Source of the DNA: Symbiodinium natans | Taxonomy: Eukaryota; Sar; Dinophyceae; Suessiales; Symbiodiniaceae | Reading direction: 5' to 3' | DNA: 64,000 nt | Assembly (NCBI GenBank): GCA_905221605.1 | Contig: CAJNDS010002324.1 | Span: 310,501-374,500, forward strand | Shown here: positions 1 through 9,718 of the stretch, piece by piece | Position numbering within the stretch: position 1 is the first letter of the stretch | Layout: the number at the start of each line of letters is the position of its first letter | Program-made: the position numbers and the translations under genes | Notes under the pieces: generated by a model | Told to the model about the DNA's origin: nothing | Databases searched by the model: none | What the model saw: the letters and a program-made list of their open reading frames with translations, nothing else

Positions 1-363
1 TGGCTTATAGCAAAGTAGCAAAGTCTAGCCTTCCTACCATATCGAGGGCAGCACTTCAGCTTTGAGCAGATTTGGTTCGATTGCGGGCCTCATGGTTTGC
101 TTTTCCCGCAGCGTGTGGTTCAGAGTAGTTTCGCAGGGCCTTGCCTTGCGCCCCTCGTTTCAAGTGCACAAGTTACTTCAAATTTATCAGCCATGGCATC
201 CATTCGGATGAGGACGCCGTCGCCCTCACCGATTGTGCCTTGGCCCAGTTCAGTGACGCCAACTCTACCGGTCGATAGGGTTTCTAGGCGATTATGGCGA
301 GGCACAAATAGTCAGTGGCAGCGTGTGACTCGCGGGACCTCGCGGGCACCCTGTGAGACGTAG

Positions 364-1599
364 CGACAATTGTTTGAAGCTTAAGCCAAACATGGGCAAC
401 AAAGCGCTGCCCAGGTGTCCAGGGTGGTCAGTGGACACCTCAGAGCTCTGATTCTTTGAGGATAGGTGCCCAGTTCAGGACACGGGGGGTCTCCGATTTT
501 GATCAGTGATCAGGTCCTGCTCGTTCCGCGGGGCCTCGGCCTGAGCCAGCATGCAGGGCCATGTCGCCACACCTGTGGGTTGCGGCGTGTTGTGGTGCTA
601 CGTGGTGCTAAGTGGTGCTACGTCTACGTCCGGTAGGTCCAGAGTCGAGAGCCATGGCCGTTCCCGGCCCTCCTTTGCCACTGTTGCGCGCGAGGCCGCC
701 CCTCTACTTGCGGACCAAGCGCGATCCGTTGGTGGTGAGCGCGTGGAGCCCCAGATGAAGAGGTCGAGACTCCATGTGTTTGCACTTGCATTAATTAGAA
801 CTGGGTAACTGGGCTTTTCATGCCTCGCCCTCTGCAGGTGATCACCAGTTGCCTGGCAGCATGGGATGTCTTGAAATTCCAGGTTGGCAGGTTTTTGGCC
901 CTCAGTCTTTAGTGCTATTGAGGACTTGGGGATACCTCGGGTGCCCTGTTGAGCGCACATGTCCGCCACGTTCACTGCTCAGTCCCTGGACATCCGGCAC
1001 CTCCAGTGTATGCCGCGCGCCTTCCACCCGCGCGGGACCTATGCAGAACGGGTAGCGGGCATGGCTGGGTTGTTGGCCGTGCTATCCCTGCCATGCCGTT
1101 TCATAAGGCGATGCCAGTACGGCAGTGCCCGCCGTTTGCGACACCGCGCCGAGCATAGGCCCCAGGCCTCGAGGTTTGCGATTTGCGTCTCTCTTTCTGT
1201 GGCGATGGACGGCGGGGGATTTAATTGTCAGGTCAGGCCTGGCCAACGTGAGATGGGAGCCATGCACTTACGGTGACCGTAGGGTGAGGGCTGCCTCATG
1301 CTCATCATGATGTGCTGCCTCTCCGTGAAAGAGACGCTGTGCTCATTTGCGCTTGCTCAGGCAGCGTCGTCACCGGCTCTCCAGACGCCACCCAAGGCCC
1401 AGATCTGAACTTCCCCAAAACAGACGAGCGTGGGGCCAGCTGTCGCTTCGATTCCAGGAGGCAAGGCCACCGCCGGCAGCCTCCCATGAGCTCCTCGGAT
1501 CTTGTTTGTCGCCTGCGCGTCGCGTCGGACGAGTATACGAGATGTGCTGTGATGTATCTATGCTGGCATCATATATGTGTGTTCTCATAGTGTTCTCAT
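364..1599 (+). other. Conserved non-coding or undetermined part of unit A
   Basis: This stretch is repeated in B (about 10,450-11,690) and C (about 20,230-21,470), but I see no frame that stays open and conserved in all three. A plausible acceptor (cctctgcag followed by gtgatcaccag) lies near 839, with equivalents at about 10,917 and 20,703. The copies share a segment coding in one frame for LPGSMGCLEIPG, open in A and B. I treat the stretch as 5' flank, introns or decayed exons of the repeated gene. Confidence 0.4.
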
Positions 1600-1827
1600 A
1601 TGCTCTCCTGCGAGATGCCTGGAGTAAAAGACTTCGAGGCCCTTGCCGAACCTGCTGCAGAGGCGGAAGCCGGACACGGAGGCAGGGCGACGGCTTTCGT
1701 TGCTTCGACGATGCACGGGTTCGTGGTGAAATCCCTGTCCCCGTGCCTTTCCGTGCCAGGAGCCTCCCGACTATGGCTCCCCAAAGGCCTGAACTGCCTC
1801 GGCTACAGGGTGGAACTTCGTTCGTGA
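1600..1827 (+). pseudogene. Ala/Glu-rich exon-like block, copy A
   Basis: Seventy-five open codons. The conserved core VKDFEALAEPAAEAEAGHGG spans 1,624-1,683, followed by ATAFVAS. Copy C keeps the core with few changes within an open frame at 21,476-21,820. Copy B (about 11,715) has lost bases just before the core and is out of frame. No family was recognised; the composition suggests a low-complexity linker ahead of the coil exons. The ATG at 1,600 is not a supported start, only the first in the frame. Confidence 0.4.
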
Positions 1828-2122
1828 GATGCCTGAATTACACCTCCCAGTCACCTCCACCCCTTTGCAGGCAGGGCCAGAGACCCGTGAGCTGCAGGAC
1901 GGGCCGAAAGGGCTTGGGTGTTGCGCGATTTCGCACCATTTTCGCTGACGGCCATGGGGAGTGTTAGCTGGGAGTGTCGGAGGAGCAGCTGTGTGTGTCT
2001 TCGCATCGTCATGTCACAAATTGGCCAGGCGATGCAGCAAGAACACGAAGCCTCGCAGGCCGGCGCAGTGCATTCGCCTCGTCGCCATTGTGCTGCCTTG
2101 TTGACGATGTCGGTGCTACTGT

Positions 2123-2356
2123 ATGAGTAACCTGGAGGAGAAGGAGCACCAAACGCAGCTCCAGGACGAGGCTGCCTCTCACTTAGCATTTACCTTCTAT
2201 CAACCCATCCACCACACGGTCCCAAACACGAATTGCTCACAGTCCAACTTACCACGCGTTCCGCGGCCCTCGGCGTGCTCAGAGCATGAAAGTTGGACGG
2301 GCGTGCGGCGCAGTTGGCGTGCCCCGTCGTGCTGCCTGTTGAAGTTCATGTCCTGA
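2123..2356 (+). pseudogene. Head coil exon, copy A
   Basis: An open frame with EKEHQTQLQDEAAS, then a spacer with PNTNCSQSNLPRVPRPSACS, then HESWTGVRR, ending in a stop at 2,354-2,356. It is the A counterpart of 21,845-22,207 (C) and 12,163-12,372 (B). The preceding exon-like start AMQQEHEASQA follows an AG acceptor at 2,029, but in copy A it is joined through stops rather than by an open frame. The stop cuts off the AGPAMREQALQD segment that copy C retains. Confidence 0.4.
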
Positions 2357-2579
2357 TCTGCCAGGCGGAGCCGGCGGTGTGGGAGCATGCGCTTCAGGAC
2401 AGGGTGGTTTTTGGCTTCATGTGTTGGTGTGCGCCCGTGACAAATCGGCAACGCAAGTCCAAATATTTCATCATGCGTGGAATCGGCGCCCACAAAACCG
2501 CTCCGCTCTGTTTTATTACTCTGTTGCTCCAGGTCCATGTTGCTCCGTACTCCACTCCTTGGATTGTAATTTGGATAGG

Positions 2580-2632
2580 GCTTAGGGTATATGGTTTTGG
2601 TTCTATAGGTTTAGGGATTAGGGTTTAGGGTT
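2580..2632 (+). repeat. Telomere-like tract inside unit A
   Basis: Degenerate TTTAGGG-type sequence (tttagggattagggtttaggg near 2,610). Equivalent tracts sit at the same place in copy B (about 12,598-12,645) and copy C (about 22,338-22,392), so the tract was in the ancestral unit. Confidence 0.6.
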
Positions 2633-3027
2633 CCGCGCCCAGTGCGGCACAAAGGCGCAACGCCGCAAAACCATTTTCGAACATTGATCCCACCTGCTAT
2701 GGTGTGTTTGATTGGGCTGCGGCGAAGAAGAAGAAGCTGACATTCCTGTGACTCATGCAAGCCAAACACGCATTCGGGGTCCCGGTGAGATACCAAGTAG
2801 GCGACGAACTACGGTCCGTTGCGGAGTTGTGGCACCAGCGTGCTTATGGGTTGCGTCATCGTGCGCCGGTTCCGTGCCGATACGATCCGTCGGCTGTCGT
2901 GGTTGAGGCATGTAGTTGCACGCAGGGGTGGGGGCCATGAACTCGTGTCGCTATGTGGGGGCCATTGATTCCCTGTCGCTGCAGTCTAGGATCAATGCTT
3001 GCGCTGCTTGCTTAGACTGCTTGTTTT

Positions 3028-3219
3028 GTGTATGTGCGCTTCCAGACTCTTCCTGTGAAATCCATCTTGCGTGCCGATTTCTTCCTTGTTCTTTCATTTC
3101 ATGCTCGGGAGGAGCAGCGGCTCCATTTCGAGCAGCGGCTCCAGGCCGCGTTTTGCATCCGTGCCTCGCGCCTTTGCAAGCTTCAGGAGGCTTATGGGCA
3201 TTTCCCTATCAGCAAGTGA
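3028..3219 (+). pseudogene. Coil exon EQxLxFEQ type, A-1
   Basis: Sixty-three codons ending at 3,219. The conserved segment AREEQRLHFEQRLQAAFCIR starts near 3,100. A pyrimidine-rich tract (cttccttgttctttcatttc) precedes a possible AG acceptor before gagcagcgg at about 3,111. This module type recurs about 16 times in the three units as ExEQxLxFEQLLQAA, a Gln/Glu/Leu pattern typical of short coiled coils. No family was recognised. Confidence 0.4.
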
Positions 3220-3479
3220 TTCATGCAGACACATGGCATGGGAGCTTCCTCGAGATTCGACCATAGGGCGTCACAATTTTTTTGTGGGTTCCGGGCTGCG
3301 TATATCCGCTGCTGAAGTGTAGTTTAAGTGTGCTCTGGAAAACCGGAGTTGAAAGAGTTGAGGCATGCTGAGCTACAGAAGAGTTGCGTGCCTCTGGTAC
3401 CCATGGCATGTGTCCAAGTCCAGTGCGCTCCGTAGAATATTCAGCTTTGCTCAGTCTGTTTTCTTTCCAAACTGTGCAG

Positions 3480-3540
3480 GAGAAAGAGGATGCTCAGGAG
3501 CAAACCTGCAAGGCGGGCACTTCGTTGTCAAGCGCTGAGG
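3480..3540 (+). pseudogene. EDAHEQTxKAG exon, A-1
   Basis: Follows a good pyrimidine tract and acceptor (ttctttccaaactgtgcag) and reads EKEDAQEQTCKAG. The identical copy is at 4,660. The frame meets TAA shortly after 3,541. In B, C and another B copy the same exon is exactly 61 nt and ends at a GT or GC donor. Here the 3' end differs by a short indel, so splicing may be lost. Confidence 0.4.
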
Positions 3541-4221
3541 CATAATTACAAGGTAACTTCGACAGGTTTCCAGTGGTTGGGCTTTCGCGTTCCTCGCCCG
3601 AAACGCAACAACTCTGAACGAGCTTCAACTTGCAAGGGATGCGCTTGCTTTCCTGCTAGGGTCCTTGCGAAACAGTGGCTGCAATCCGCTTCGCCTCTGG
3701 GGCCGGTTCTCGCTTCCAGCGCCGCAAGCTGATGTCGCGGAATTGCCAGGCCCTACAACTCGAGCACGAGCAAGCGCTGAAGGCCAGCTCGGGCGCATTT
3801 GGCATTTGGCACGCGCTGTCGTGCTGTCGAAGATCACGGATCATCCTGAGACGCCAGGAAGAAAAGACGCTGCGTGAGCATGCGCTTGAGGACCGGAATG
3901 TTTCATTATTGGCTGGAAGAAGCGGCGCGCAAAACCCCTCGGCTCCGTTGCTCCGTACTCCTGTGCTCCGCATACTCCACCCCTCGTGGGGTTTAGAAGC
4001 GCATTTCGGGGTCCCGGTGAGCTACCAAGTAGGCGGCGAACTACGGTCAGTTCTGGCAGAAGCGTGCTTAGGGGTTGCGTCGTCTTGCGCCCGTTCCGTG
4101 CCGATGCGATCCGTCGGCTGTCGTGGTTCAAATTATGGCATGTAGTTGCACGCAAGGGTGGGGGCCATTGATTCCCTGTCGCTGCAGTCAAGGGTCAATG
4201 CTTGCACTGCTTGATTTGACT

Positions 4222-4551
4222 GCTTGTTTTGTGTATGTGCGCTTCCAGACTCTTCCTGTGAAATCCATCTTGCGTGCCGATTTCTTCCTTGTTCTTTCAT
4301 TTCATGCTCGGGAGGAGCAGCGGCTCCATTTCGAGCAGCAGCTCCAGGCCGCGTTTTGCATCCGTGCCTCGCGCCTTTGCAAGCTTCAGGAGGCTTATGG
4401 GCATTTCCCTATCAGCAAGGGATTCATGGAGACACATTCGACCATAGGCGTCACAATTTTTTTGTGGGTTCCGGGCTGCGTATATCCGCTGCTGAAGTGT
4501 AGTTTAAGTGTGCTCTGGAAAACCGGAGTTGAAAGAGTTGAGGCATGCTGA
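4222..4551 (+). pseudogene. Coil exon EQxLxFEQ type, A-2
   Basis: Near-identical duplicate of the exon at 3,028-3,219 (one residue differs in the core: EQQ for EQR). The frame stays open further upstream and downstream, to 4,551. The acceptor-like pyrimidine tract is kept. Confidence 0.4.
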
Positions 4552-4929
4552 GCTACAGAAGAGTTGCGTGCCTCTGGTACCCATGGCATGTGTCCAAGTC
4601 CAGTGCGCTCCGTAGAATATTCAGCTTTGCTCAGTCTGTTTTCTTTCCAAACTGTGCAGGAGAAAGAGGATGCTCAGGAGCAAACCTGCAAGGCGGGCAC
4701 TTCGTTGTCAAGCGCTGAGGCATAATTACAAGGTAACTTCGACAGGTTTCCAGTGGTTGGGCTTTCGCAGTCCTCACCCGAAACGCAACAACTCTGAACG
4801 AGCTTCAACTTGCAAGGGATGCGCTTGCTTTCCTGCTAGGGTCCTTGCGAAACAGTGGCTGCAATGCGCTTCGCTTCTGGGGCCGGTTCTCGCTTCCAGC
4901 GCCGCAAGCTGATTTCACGGAATTGCCAG

Positions 4930-5148
4930 GCCATGCAACTCGAGCACGAGCAAGCGCTGAAGGCCAGCTCGGACGCATTTGGCACGCGCCGTCGTGCTGT
5001 TGAAGATCACGTCGATGGGATACGCCAGGCCGAGGAAGCACGACGAGAGCATGCGCTTGAGGACGGGGCGTTTTGGGGGTTCACTCACTCCAACTCAATG
5101 GAGTCCAAGCAGGGCAGGAAACCCAGGTCGGGATCCTTTGTCAGGTAG
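4930..5148 (+). pseudogene. RLEYEQALEA module, A-2 (open)
   Basis: Follows acceptor-like cggaattgccag. The frame is open for 72 codons and contains AMQLEHEQALKASSDAFGTR, then RRAVEDHVDGIRQAEE and ARREHALEDGAF. It is one of only two copies where both halves are joined in one frame (the other is 16,255). The equivalent in C at 23,457 has lost one G after GTCGAT and shifts frame exactly there. The phase needed here (0) does not match the phase-1 donor of the 61-nt exon, so either another exon intervenes or the true frame differs. Confidence 0.4.
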
Positions 5149-5187
5149 GCGACGTGCTTACAGCATGTGTCATCTCGCGATGCGCAT

Positions 5188-5254
5188 GGCTTTGGAGGAG
5201 CAGAACCTTCATTACCAGGGCGTGCTGCAGGCTGCTTGTTGCGCTCGCGCCTGA
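5188..5254 (+). pseudogene. Coil exon EQxLxFEQ type, A-3
   Basis: The frame reads ALEEQNLHYQGVLQAACCARA and then stops at 5,252-5,254. The equivalent in copy C (about 23,765) reads LEEQQRHYQTVLQAACFIRA. Tyr replaces Phe in the core of both, so this subtype predates the unit duplication. Confidence 0.4.
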
Positions 5255-5712
5255 AGGGCTTTGTAGCAGCTTAGCAGGTTTATGGGCATTTCCCTATGGA
5301 GACTGCGAAGATGAGAAACCTGGCGTGGGAGCTTCCCCGAGTTTCGACACTGGGCCTTCGTGAAGTTACAGCTCGATTAGAACTTGTTCAGGAATCTTTT
5401 TACAGAAGCGCCCCATGTCCCGACATGTTCTGACACATGCCCACCCTGCGTTGGATTGTTGTCCTTCATGCCTCCTTGATTCGTTGCCATGGCTATTGTC
5501 AGCATCTCCGACCTTCCTGTGCTCAGAGTGTGCCCCTTCGCTCCCAGTCTTGTTGCCTTCGCACTGCAGAAGACCAAGCTTTGTAGCCCCGAGGTGGTCC
5601 TTCTCCGTTCCTTGAATGTAAGAAACTGCAAGCGCCCCCGAGCCGCGCGCGTAGCCTTTTGGGGGGGATTTCTCGCTTCCAGTGTCAGAAGCTTACGCCG
5701 CGGAATTGCCAG

Positions 5713-5877
5713 GAGATGCGCCTCGAATACGATCAAGCCATGGAGGCCAGCGCAGGGCATTTGGCACCGAGTGGTGCTGAAGATCTGAAGCCGTCGGCGC
5801 GTCTCGCAGGCAGAAAAGGCGTTGCGAGAGCGTGCGCTCCAGGACAGGGCGCTTTGGGCTTCTCGCGGCCCTGCTGA
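5713..5877 (+). pseudogene. RLEYEQALEA module, A-3
   Basis: After acceptor gaattgccag it reads EMRLEYDQAMEASAGHLAPS and runs open to 5,877. The second half (AEKALRERALQD in other copies) lies in a different frame (RKGVARACAPGQ here), so the module is frameshifted. Confidence 0.35.
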
Positions 5878-6045
5878 CACAATGGCACCGTAAGCTTAAA
5901 TTCCAATTTGAGCTCTTTGGGCTCATGGCTGTGTTTCTTCCCTGTGGCTTGGGCCCGAGTTGAGCAGACTGGTCCTGCCACGCCCGCGTTGTTCTTGACA
6001 GAATCGGGTCAGCTGCCCGGCTAATTTCACAGCGGTTCACGGCAG

Positions 6046-6177
6046 GAGCAGCGTCTGAACTTCGAGAAGCTGCTGCAGGCCGCGGCAGCTGCCTGCTTTT
6101 TCATCTTTTCGGTCTTGGGTGTTCACAGCGTGTGCCTTGCTGTGCAGAAGACTGCAGAAGTATCGGGGCGCACATGA
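6046..6177 (+). pseudogene. Coil exon EQxLxFEQ type, A-4
   Basis: Starts after acceptor cacggcag at 6,045 and reads EQRLNFEKLLQAAAAACFFIF, with a stop at 6,175-6,177. The copy C equivalent at 25,188-25,289 reads EQRLNFEQLLQAADSSSFFIF and stays open to 25,289. Both share the upstream tract attttcacagcggttcacgg. Confidence 0.45.
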
Positions 6178-6345
6178 CGACCCTCAGACATGTTAAGATA
6201 TGTTACGAACCAGCCACAACTCTGCAGTTTCCCTGAACCGGAGCCTTGGCCACAGTGCCACTGCCAAGAATACTCGAACTTTGGGTGAGGTTTCAGGTGC
6301 AGGCTTCTTCATGATCCTTGCTTGTCATCCTCACCGAAGGACCAG

Positions 6346-6432
6346 AGCCTCCATGTCCAGCGGCTGCTGCAGGCTGCTTGTCTTGCATCCGTGCCTTGCG
6401 CCCTTTTGTGCTTCTGGGCAGGGTCCAGCACA
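6346..6432 (+). pseudogene. Coil exon, VQRLLQAA subtype, A-5
   Basis: After CAG at 6,343-6,345 the frame reads SLHVQRLLQAACLASVPCAL. Equivalents are in B (about 14,290, GLHFQRLLQAACVASVPCAL) and C (about 25,480, GLQVQRLLQAACVASVPCAI). The last is open to 25,658 with a longer tail (GFWGLLSGMHGDLAKVRGML). This is the best conserved subtype across the three units. Confidence 0.45.
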
Positions 6433-6657
6433 TGTGTGAGTGTTTGGCTGGGGTTGCTGTAGACGGTAAGCTGGTGAGGAGTTGCCCGCCTCTAGGGTAT
6501 GGCGTGGGGATGGCGCGTGTGCACCGCGCCCCGTATAGGGTTCTGCTTAGGGATGCTTAGGGAAGAGTGTGCCCCGTTGATTGCTTTAGTGCGACCTTCG
6601 AGGAATCTCCTCAGCACTCTCACTCCGTCCCAGTCTTGCTTGTCTTTGCGCCGCAAG

Positions 6658-6707
6658 GAGATCGGACGCCCACGAGCAGACGCGCAAGGCGGGCTGTTGG
6701 CTCTCAG
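6658..6707 (+). pseudogene. EDAHEQTxKAG exon, A-3 (shortened)
   Basis: Sits between acceptor cgccgcaag and donor ctctcag/gtgcag, but is 50 nt instead of 61 nt. Alignment to 26,442-26,502 shows a one-base deletion early in the exon plus loss of bases near the end, so the frame is broken. Confidence 0.4.
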
Positions 6708-6803
6708 GTGCAGATTCCTGGTGCGACAGCGGCAGGATGTGGCAGGGAGGTCGCAAGGATGTTCGCCTCCTTCAAGCGCCCAAGTTTATGTCAAAGTTGC
6801 GAG

Positions 6804-6960
6804 GCGATGCGGCTCGAATACGAGCAAGCCCTGGAGGCCAGGCACAGCTCATTTGGCATGCGCCGCCGTGCTGCCTGTTGAAGATCACACGTCGCCTGAT
6901 CCGCAAGGCCGAGAAGGCGCTGCGCGAGCGTACGCTCCAGGACAGGGCGATTGGGCGCTC
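6804..6960 (+). pseudogene. RLEYEQALEA module, A-4
   Basis: Reads AMRLEYEQALEARHSSFGMR then RRAAC and TGA. The second half, AEKALRERTLQDRAI, starts at about 6,910 in another frame. At the TGA position copy B at 16,255 has AGA. Confidence 0.35.
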
Positions 6961-7130
6961 ATCTCCCCTTCGTCTGTTGACCGTTTGTATAATGTGCCCA
7001 GGTGCATCACACTACCATGTTGGTGCTGGCCTTCCGATGTTCTGGCGTATCTTGTTCTTGTGTATCTTGCCATCTCGTTGAGAATCGGATCAGTCGACTT
7101 GGCGGTTTCACCGCTTCTTCGCGGGGACAG

Positions 7131-7367
7131 GAGCAGCAGCTTAACTTCGAGCAGCTGCTGAAGGCCGCGCAAGCTGCGTGCTTTCGAACCTTAAACCCCA
7201 GAGCCTTAGCTTTGAGGTCAACTAAAGCATTTATCTGCACCAACAGTAAATTCTTACTCTCAGCCTTCGGCTCCTCACTGGTTGATCTTAGCCACAGTAT
7301 AGCCCCAGTATGCATATGGCAGAGATACTCAGGAAGCATACTCAAGTGTCTTTGCACTGCTCATTGA
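7131..7367 (+). pseudogene. Coil exon EQxLxFEQ type, A-6
   Basis: Follows gcttcttcgcggggacag (acceptor at 7,129-7,130). It reads EQQLNFEQLLKAAQAACFRT and stays open to 7,367. Matching exons are at 16,651 (B) and 28,279 (C) with identical acceptor context and core EQQLNFEQLLKAAEAAC. The A tail after the core diverges from B and C. Confidence 0.45.
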
Positions 7368-7837
7368 CGCTCCAAATTTCTGGAAGACGGTGTTGCCGCC
7401 AGTCGACGTGCCTCCACGCAAGTAGAGATGTCCTCAGAAGGACGGCTCCCTCAGAAGGCATTTTCCCTGTGGTGTTCGCCTTGAACGGACGGGATCTCTT
7501 TAGCACTTTAGCACTTTAGCACTCGGTGCGACGCCCTCCTCCACCGCACTTGCAAGGATGCGCGAAAGCAGACGATCGAGGCCGGCTGTCGAGCGAACAG
7601 TCCAAGAGCTTCCCCACGTGCGGGATAGACCGGGATAGACGTAAAAAAGTCAAAAGTCGCAGAGACAAAAGCAAGCTTGGATCAAGCAAGCAAGGTCGCC
7701 GGGAAATATGTGCTGCGTTCCGATTGACAAATAGACGAACTTCAAGTTTTCTGACGTTGCGTTCCAGAAGCCTTAGTACAATTGTGGGATCGTTGAAGCG
7801 TAGAGGCCCTTTGAACTGTGACATTTCCGCGCTGCAG

Positions 7838-7900
7838 GACGTCGTGCCGCCACGCCAGCCTGCAGCTTCCGAGCACCGGGATGCTCCACAGGAAATGATG
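7838..7900 (+). pseudogene. 3' block F (PPxxPAASEHRD), copy A
   Basis: After acceptor cgcgctgcag: DVVPPRQPAASEHRDAPQEM. Copy B (17,178) reads DLVPPCPPAASEHRDIPQEM and copy C (28,972) ADVPRQPAAAQHLDSSQEM. The same frame and acceptor are kept in all three. A GT-rich microsatellite follows in each. Confidence 0.45.
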
Positions 7901-7960
7901 GCGTCTGTCTGCGTGTCTGCGTGTGTGCGTGTGTGCGTGTGCGCGTGTGCATTGGGGCTT
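7900..7960 (+). repeat. GT/GC-rich microsatellite in unit A
   Basis: (GT)n with GC variants. Equivalents lie at about 17,240-17,275 (B) and 29,044-29,092 (C), with differing lengths. Confidence 0.8.
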
Positions 7961-8090
7961 CTGGATGTCGCAATCGAATCGGTTTGAAGCTGAGAGAAGA
8001 AATTGGTTTAAGACTCAACGCTGCAGTCAGCAATCATGCTTAATCATGCGTTTGCGTACCAACGGTCTTTGCCGTTGGTCTTTGCCGTAG

Positions 8091-8141
8091 GAAGCCGCCG
8101 CAGTCTCCCCACCGCCGCAGGGGCAGCCTCTGCCTGCGCAG
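8091..8141 (+). pseudogene. 3' block G (EAAAVSPPPQ), copy A
   Basis: After gtctttgccgtag: EAAAVSPPPQGQPLPAQ, followed by AP. A second A copy is at 8,311-8,361 (EAAAFSPAPRAQPLPAQ). B has 17,391-17,441 and 17,597, and C has 29,217. All follow TAG or CAG acceptors. Pro/Ala-rich linker-type sequence. Confidence 0.4.
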
Positions 8142-8159
8142 GCTCCCATAACTCTGCGT

Positions 8160-8200
8160 CTCTCTCCCTCTTTCTCTTTCTCTCTCTCTCTCTGTGCATG
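8160..8200 (+). repeat. TC microsatellite
   Basis: Pyrimidine (TC/TTTC) run in copy A only. B and C have no equivalent of this length. Confidence 0.8.
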
Positions 8201-8503
8201 TGCGCACGAGTGTATGTTTGTGCTTTTGGAGGTCAATCGGTTTGAAGGTGAGGGAAGACTCAGGCAACACTACAATCAACAGGCATGCCTGTGGCCTGCC
8301 CGTACTGTAGGAAGCCGCTGCATTCTCCCCAGCGCCGCGGGCGCAGCCTCTGCCTGCGCAGGTTCCCATTCCCAAACATCGCCTGACTGCGTGACTACAC
8401 ACAATAAGCGCCAAGACGTGAAAAGGCTGCATCATCACCGGAATGCAGGGAATTCTATTGCTAGAGCCTCACCCGTCTCCTTGTCATGCCCGGTCACTGT
8501 TAG

Positions 8504-8596
8504 GCGCGTGCCAGCGAAGAGGAACAGGCTGCGGACTTCAAGGATATCACAGGGATCCTTCAATTTGCATCCTGGGCCCTTGGGATCCGGGCTTAA
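8504..8596 (+). pseudogene. Block I (AEEKAAHFKEII), copy A
   Basis: Acceptor tcactgttag; reads ARASEEEQAADFKDITGILQ and stops at 8,594-8,596. Copies B (18,343) and C (29,978) have AGASAAEEAAHFKEIIRRDP and AGASAEEKAAHFKEIIRRDP. Confidence 0.4.
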
Positions 8597-8911
8597 ACAC
8601 GGAAGGGCGAGGACGTGATGGTGTAAGTGATGGTGTACATACCCGACGTAGCTTTAGTAGAGGATTGGTGGGCCACACCAACTAGTTCAGCCAGCCTACA
8701 AGCATGGGATCCATTGAAGCACCACGTTGCGTGGCGCTCCCCTATGCTTGCGCAATCTTGCAGCTTATGCCGGCCACCACTAGTCATTGTACCACATGAC
8801 GTCTTCTATCATACTGTTAGCCCAGTCATATGTGTTGGCTGTACCCTGAGTGAGCCTATTGCCTAGTGACCCTGATGTAGTATCGGGGACTGATAGGGGA
8901 GTTGACCGCAG

Positions 8912-9139
8912 GAAGCCCTGGCATGCTACCGCCAGCGCTATGGCAGGATCCCGGATGCCGCGGCTTGACGCATTCAGGTCTTCGTGAACCTGCGTGAGAA
9001 ACACCACGTGTTCGAATATGCCTCTGATCCCACGCTTTGCCTTGCTCAGTCGCAGCTCGCCACCTTTTCCACCAACATGGGCTTCCGCGTGCCCTTCAAG
9101 TTGGCGCGGGAGCTTCTCTGGGCCCGCCGCCGCCGTTGA
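8912..9139 (+). CDS. 3' exon J-K, copy A (one in-frame TGA)
   Basis: After acceptor gttgaccgcag the frame reads EALACYRQRYGRIPDAAA, then TGA, then three codons and a second acceptor-like cattcag. From 8,978 it runs in the same frame for 53 codons: VFVNLREKHHVFEYASDPTL, CLAQSQLATFSTNMGFRVPF, KLARELLWARRRR and TGA at 9,137-9,139. J and K are in the same frame in all three units, with J lengths differing by exactly one codon. K is intact in A and C with largely conservative changes. It looks like the C-terminal exon of the repeated gene. Whether the internal TGA is spliced out or read through is open. Confidence 0.5.
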
Positions 9140-9559
9140 TGTTCCTTGGCTTCAGACTGCAAGAAGTCTTGGGGAATTGGACAGGGAATCTGCCGAAATG
9201 TTTTTTTCTATTGAGTTGAGCTGCTCAAGCCCTCAAAGCGAGCGCTTCTGTACTCCGTGCGGGATTCACGAATGTGTGAAGTGAGTGCCGCGATGCTGTC
9301 TAGACTTGCTACAGACATTGCATCGAAGGCTCCCATCAACAGACAGATGCGTGCATGAGGAACTGCAACTGGGAGATCAGCGCCGAAGTGCAGCTGGCTT
9401 CTTGCGCTCTGAATATGGAGCACATGCTCATAGCAGCCCACTGCTGCGCTGTGGCTCCAAGCAAGAGTGCCGGTGACCTCTGGTGTCCTGGCACATTCTT
9501 ATGTGTCATCTTATGTCCTTTGTTTCATCTGTCTCACAAAGTCTCACACGTCACAGCAG

Positions 9560-9718
9560 GAGGGGCTAGCGGATGGCACAGAAAGCTACCTGAAGAAAGC
9601 ATTGACAGCAATTGCACCCTGGCATCGAAGCCCCACTTCTGTGTGCTGCCGAAGAACTTTTCTAGGCTTTCCTTTCGCTGAGTGGTCAAAAGCCCAGATT
9701 CGCCGGAGAAAATTGTGA
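9560..9718 (+). pseudogene. 3'-most block L, copy A
   Basis: After cgtcacagcag: EGLADGTESYLKKALTAIAP, then a tail reading WHRSPTSVCCRRTFLGFPFA, open to TGA at 9,718. Copy C reads ERLADGTKAYLKQSLTAIAP and a shorter tail. The A tail is probably frameshifted relative to C. Confidence 0.4.

Larger units (their letters stand above)
2760..3970 (+). repeat. 1.2-kb internal tandem duplication, first unit
   Basis: This segment and 3,980-5,150 are near-identical direct copies (offset 1,180-1,203 bp), each with one of every coil exon type. B and C do not show a pair this similar, so the duplication is recent and private to copy A. Confidence 0.85.
3980..5150 (+). repeat. 1.2-kb internal tandem duplication, second unit
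   Basis: Second copy of the preceding unit. Long stretches match base for base, for example around 3,361 and 4,541 and around 3,480 and 4,660. It retains an open frame through the whole RLEYEQ-type module (4,930-5,148), which the first unit does not. Confidence 0.85.

Noticed and set aside
598-975. 125-codon minus-strand ORF in unit A
   Set aside because: Not kept open at the same place in units B or C, and opposite to all conserved exon-like blocks.
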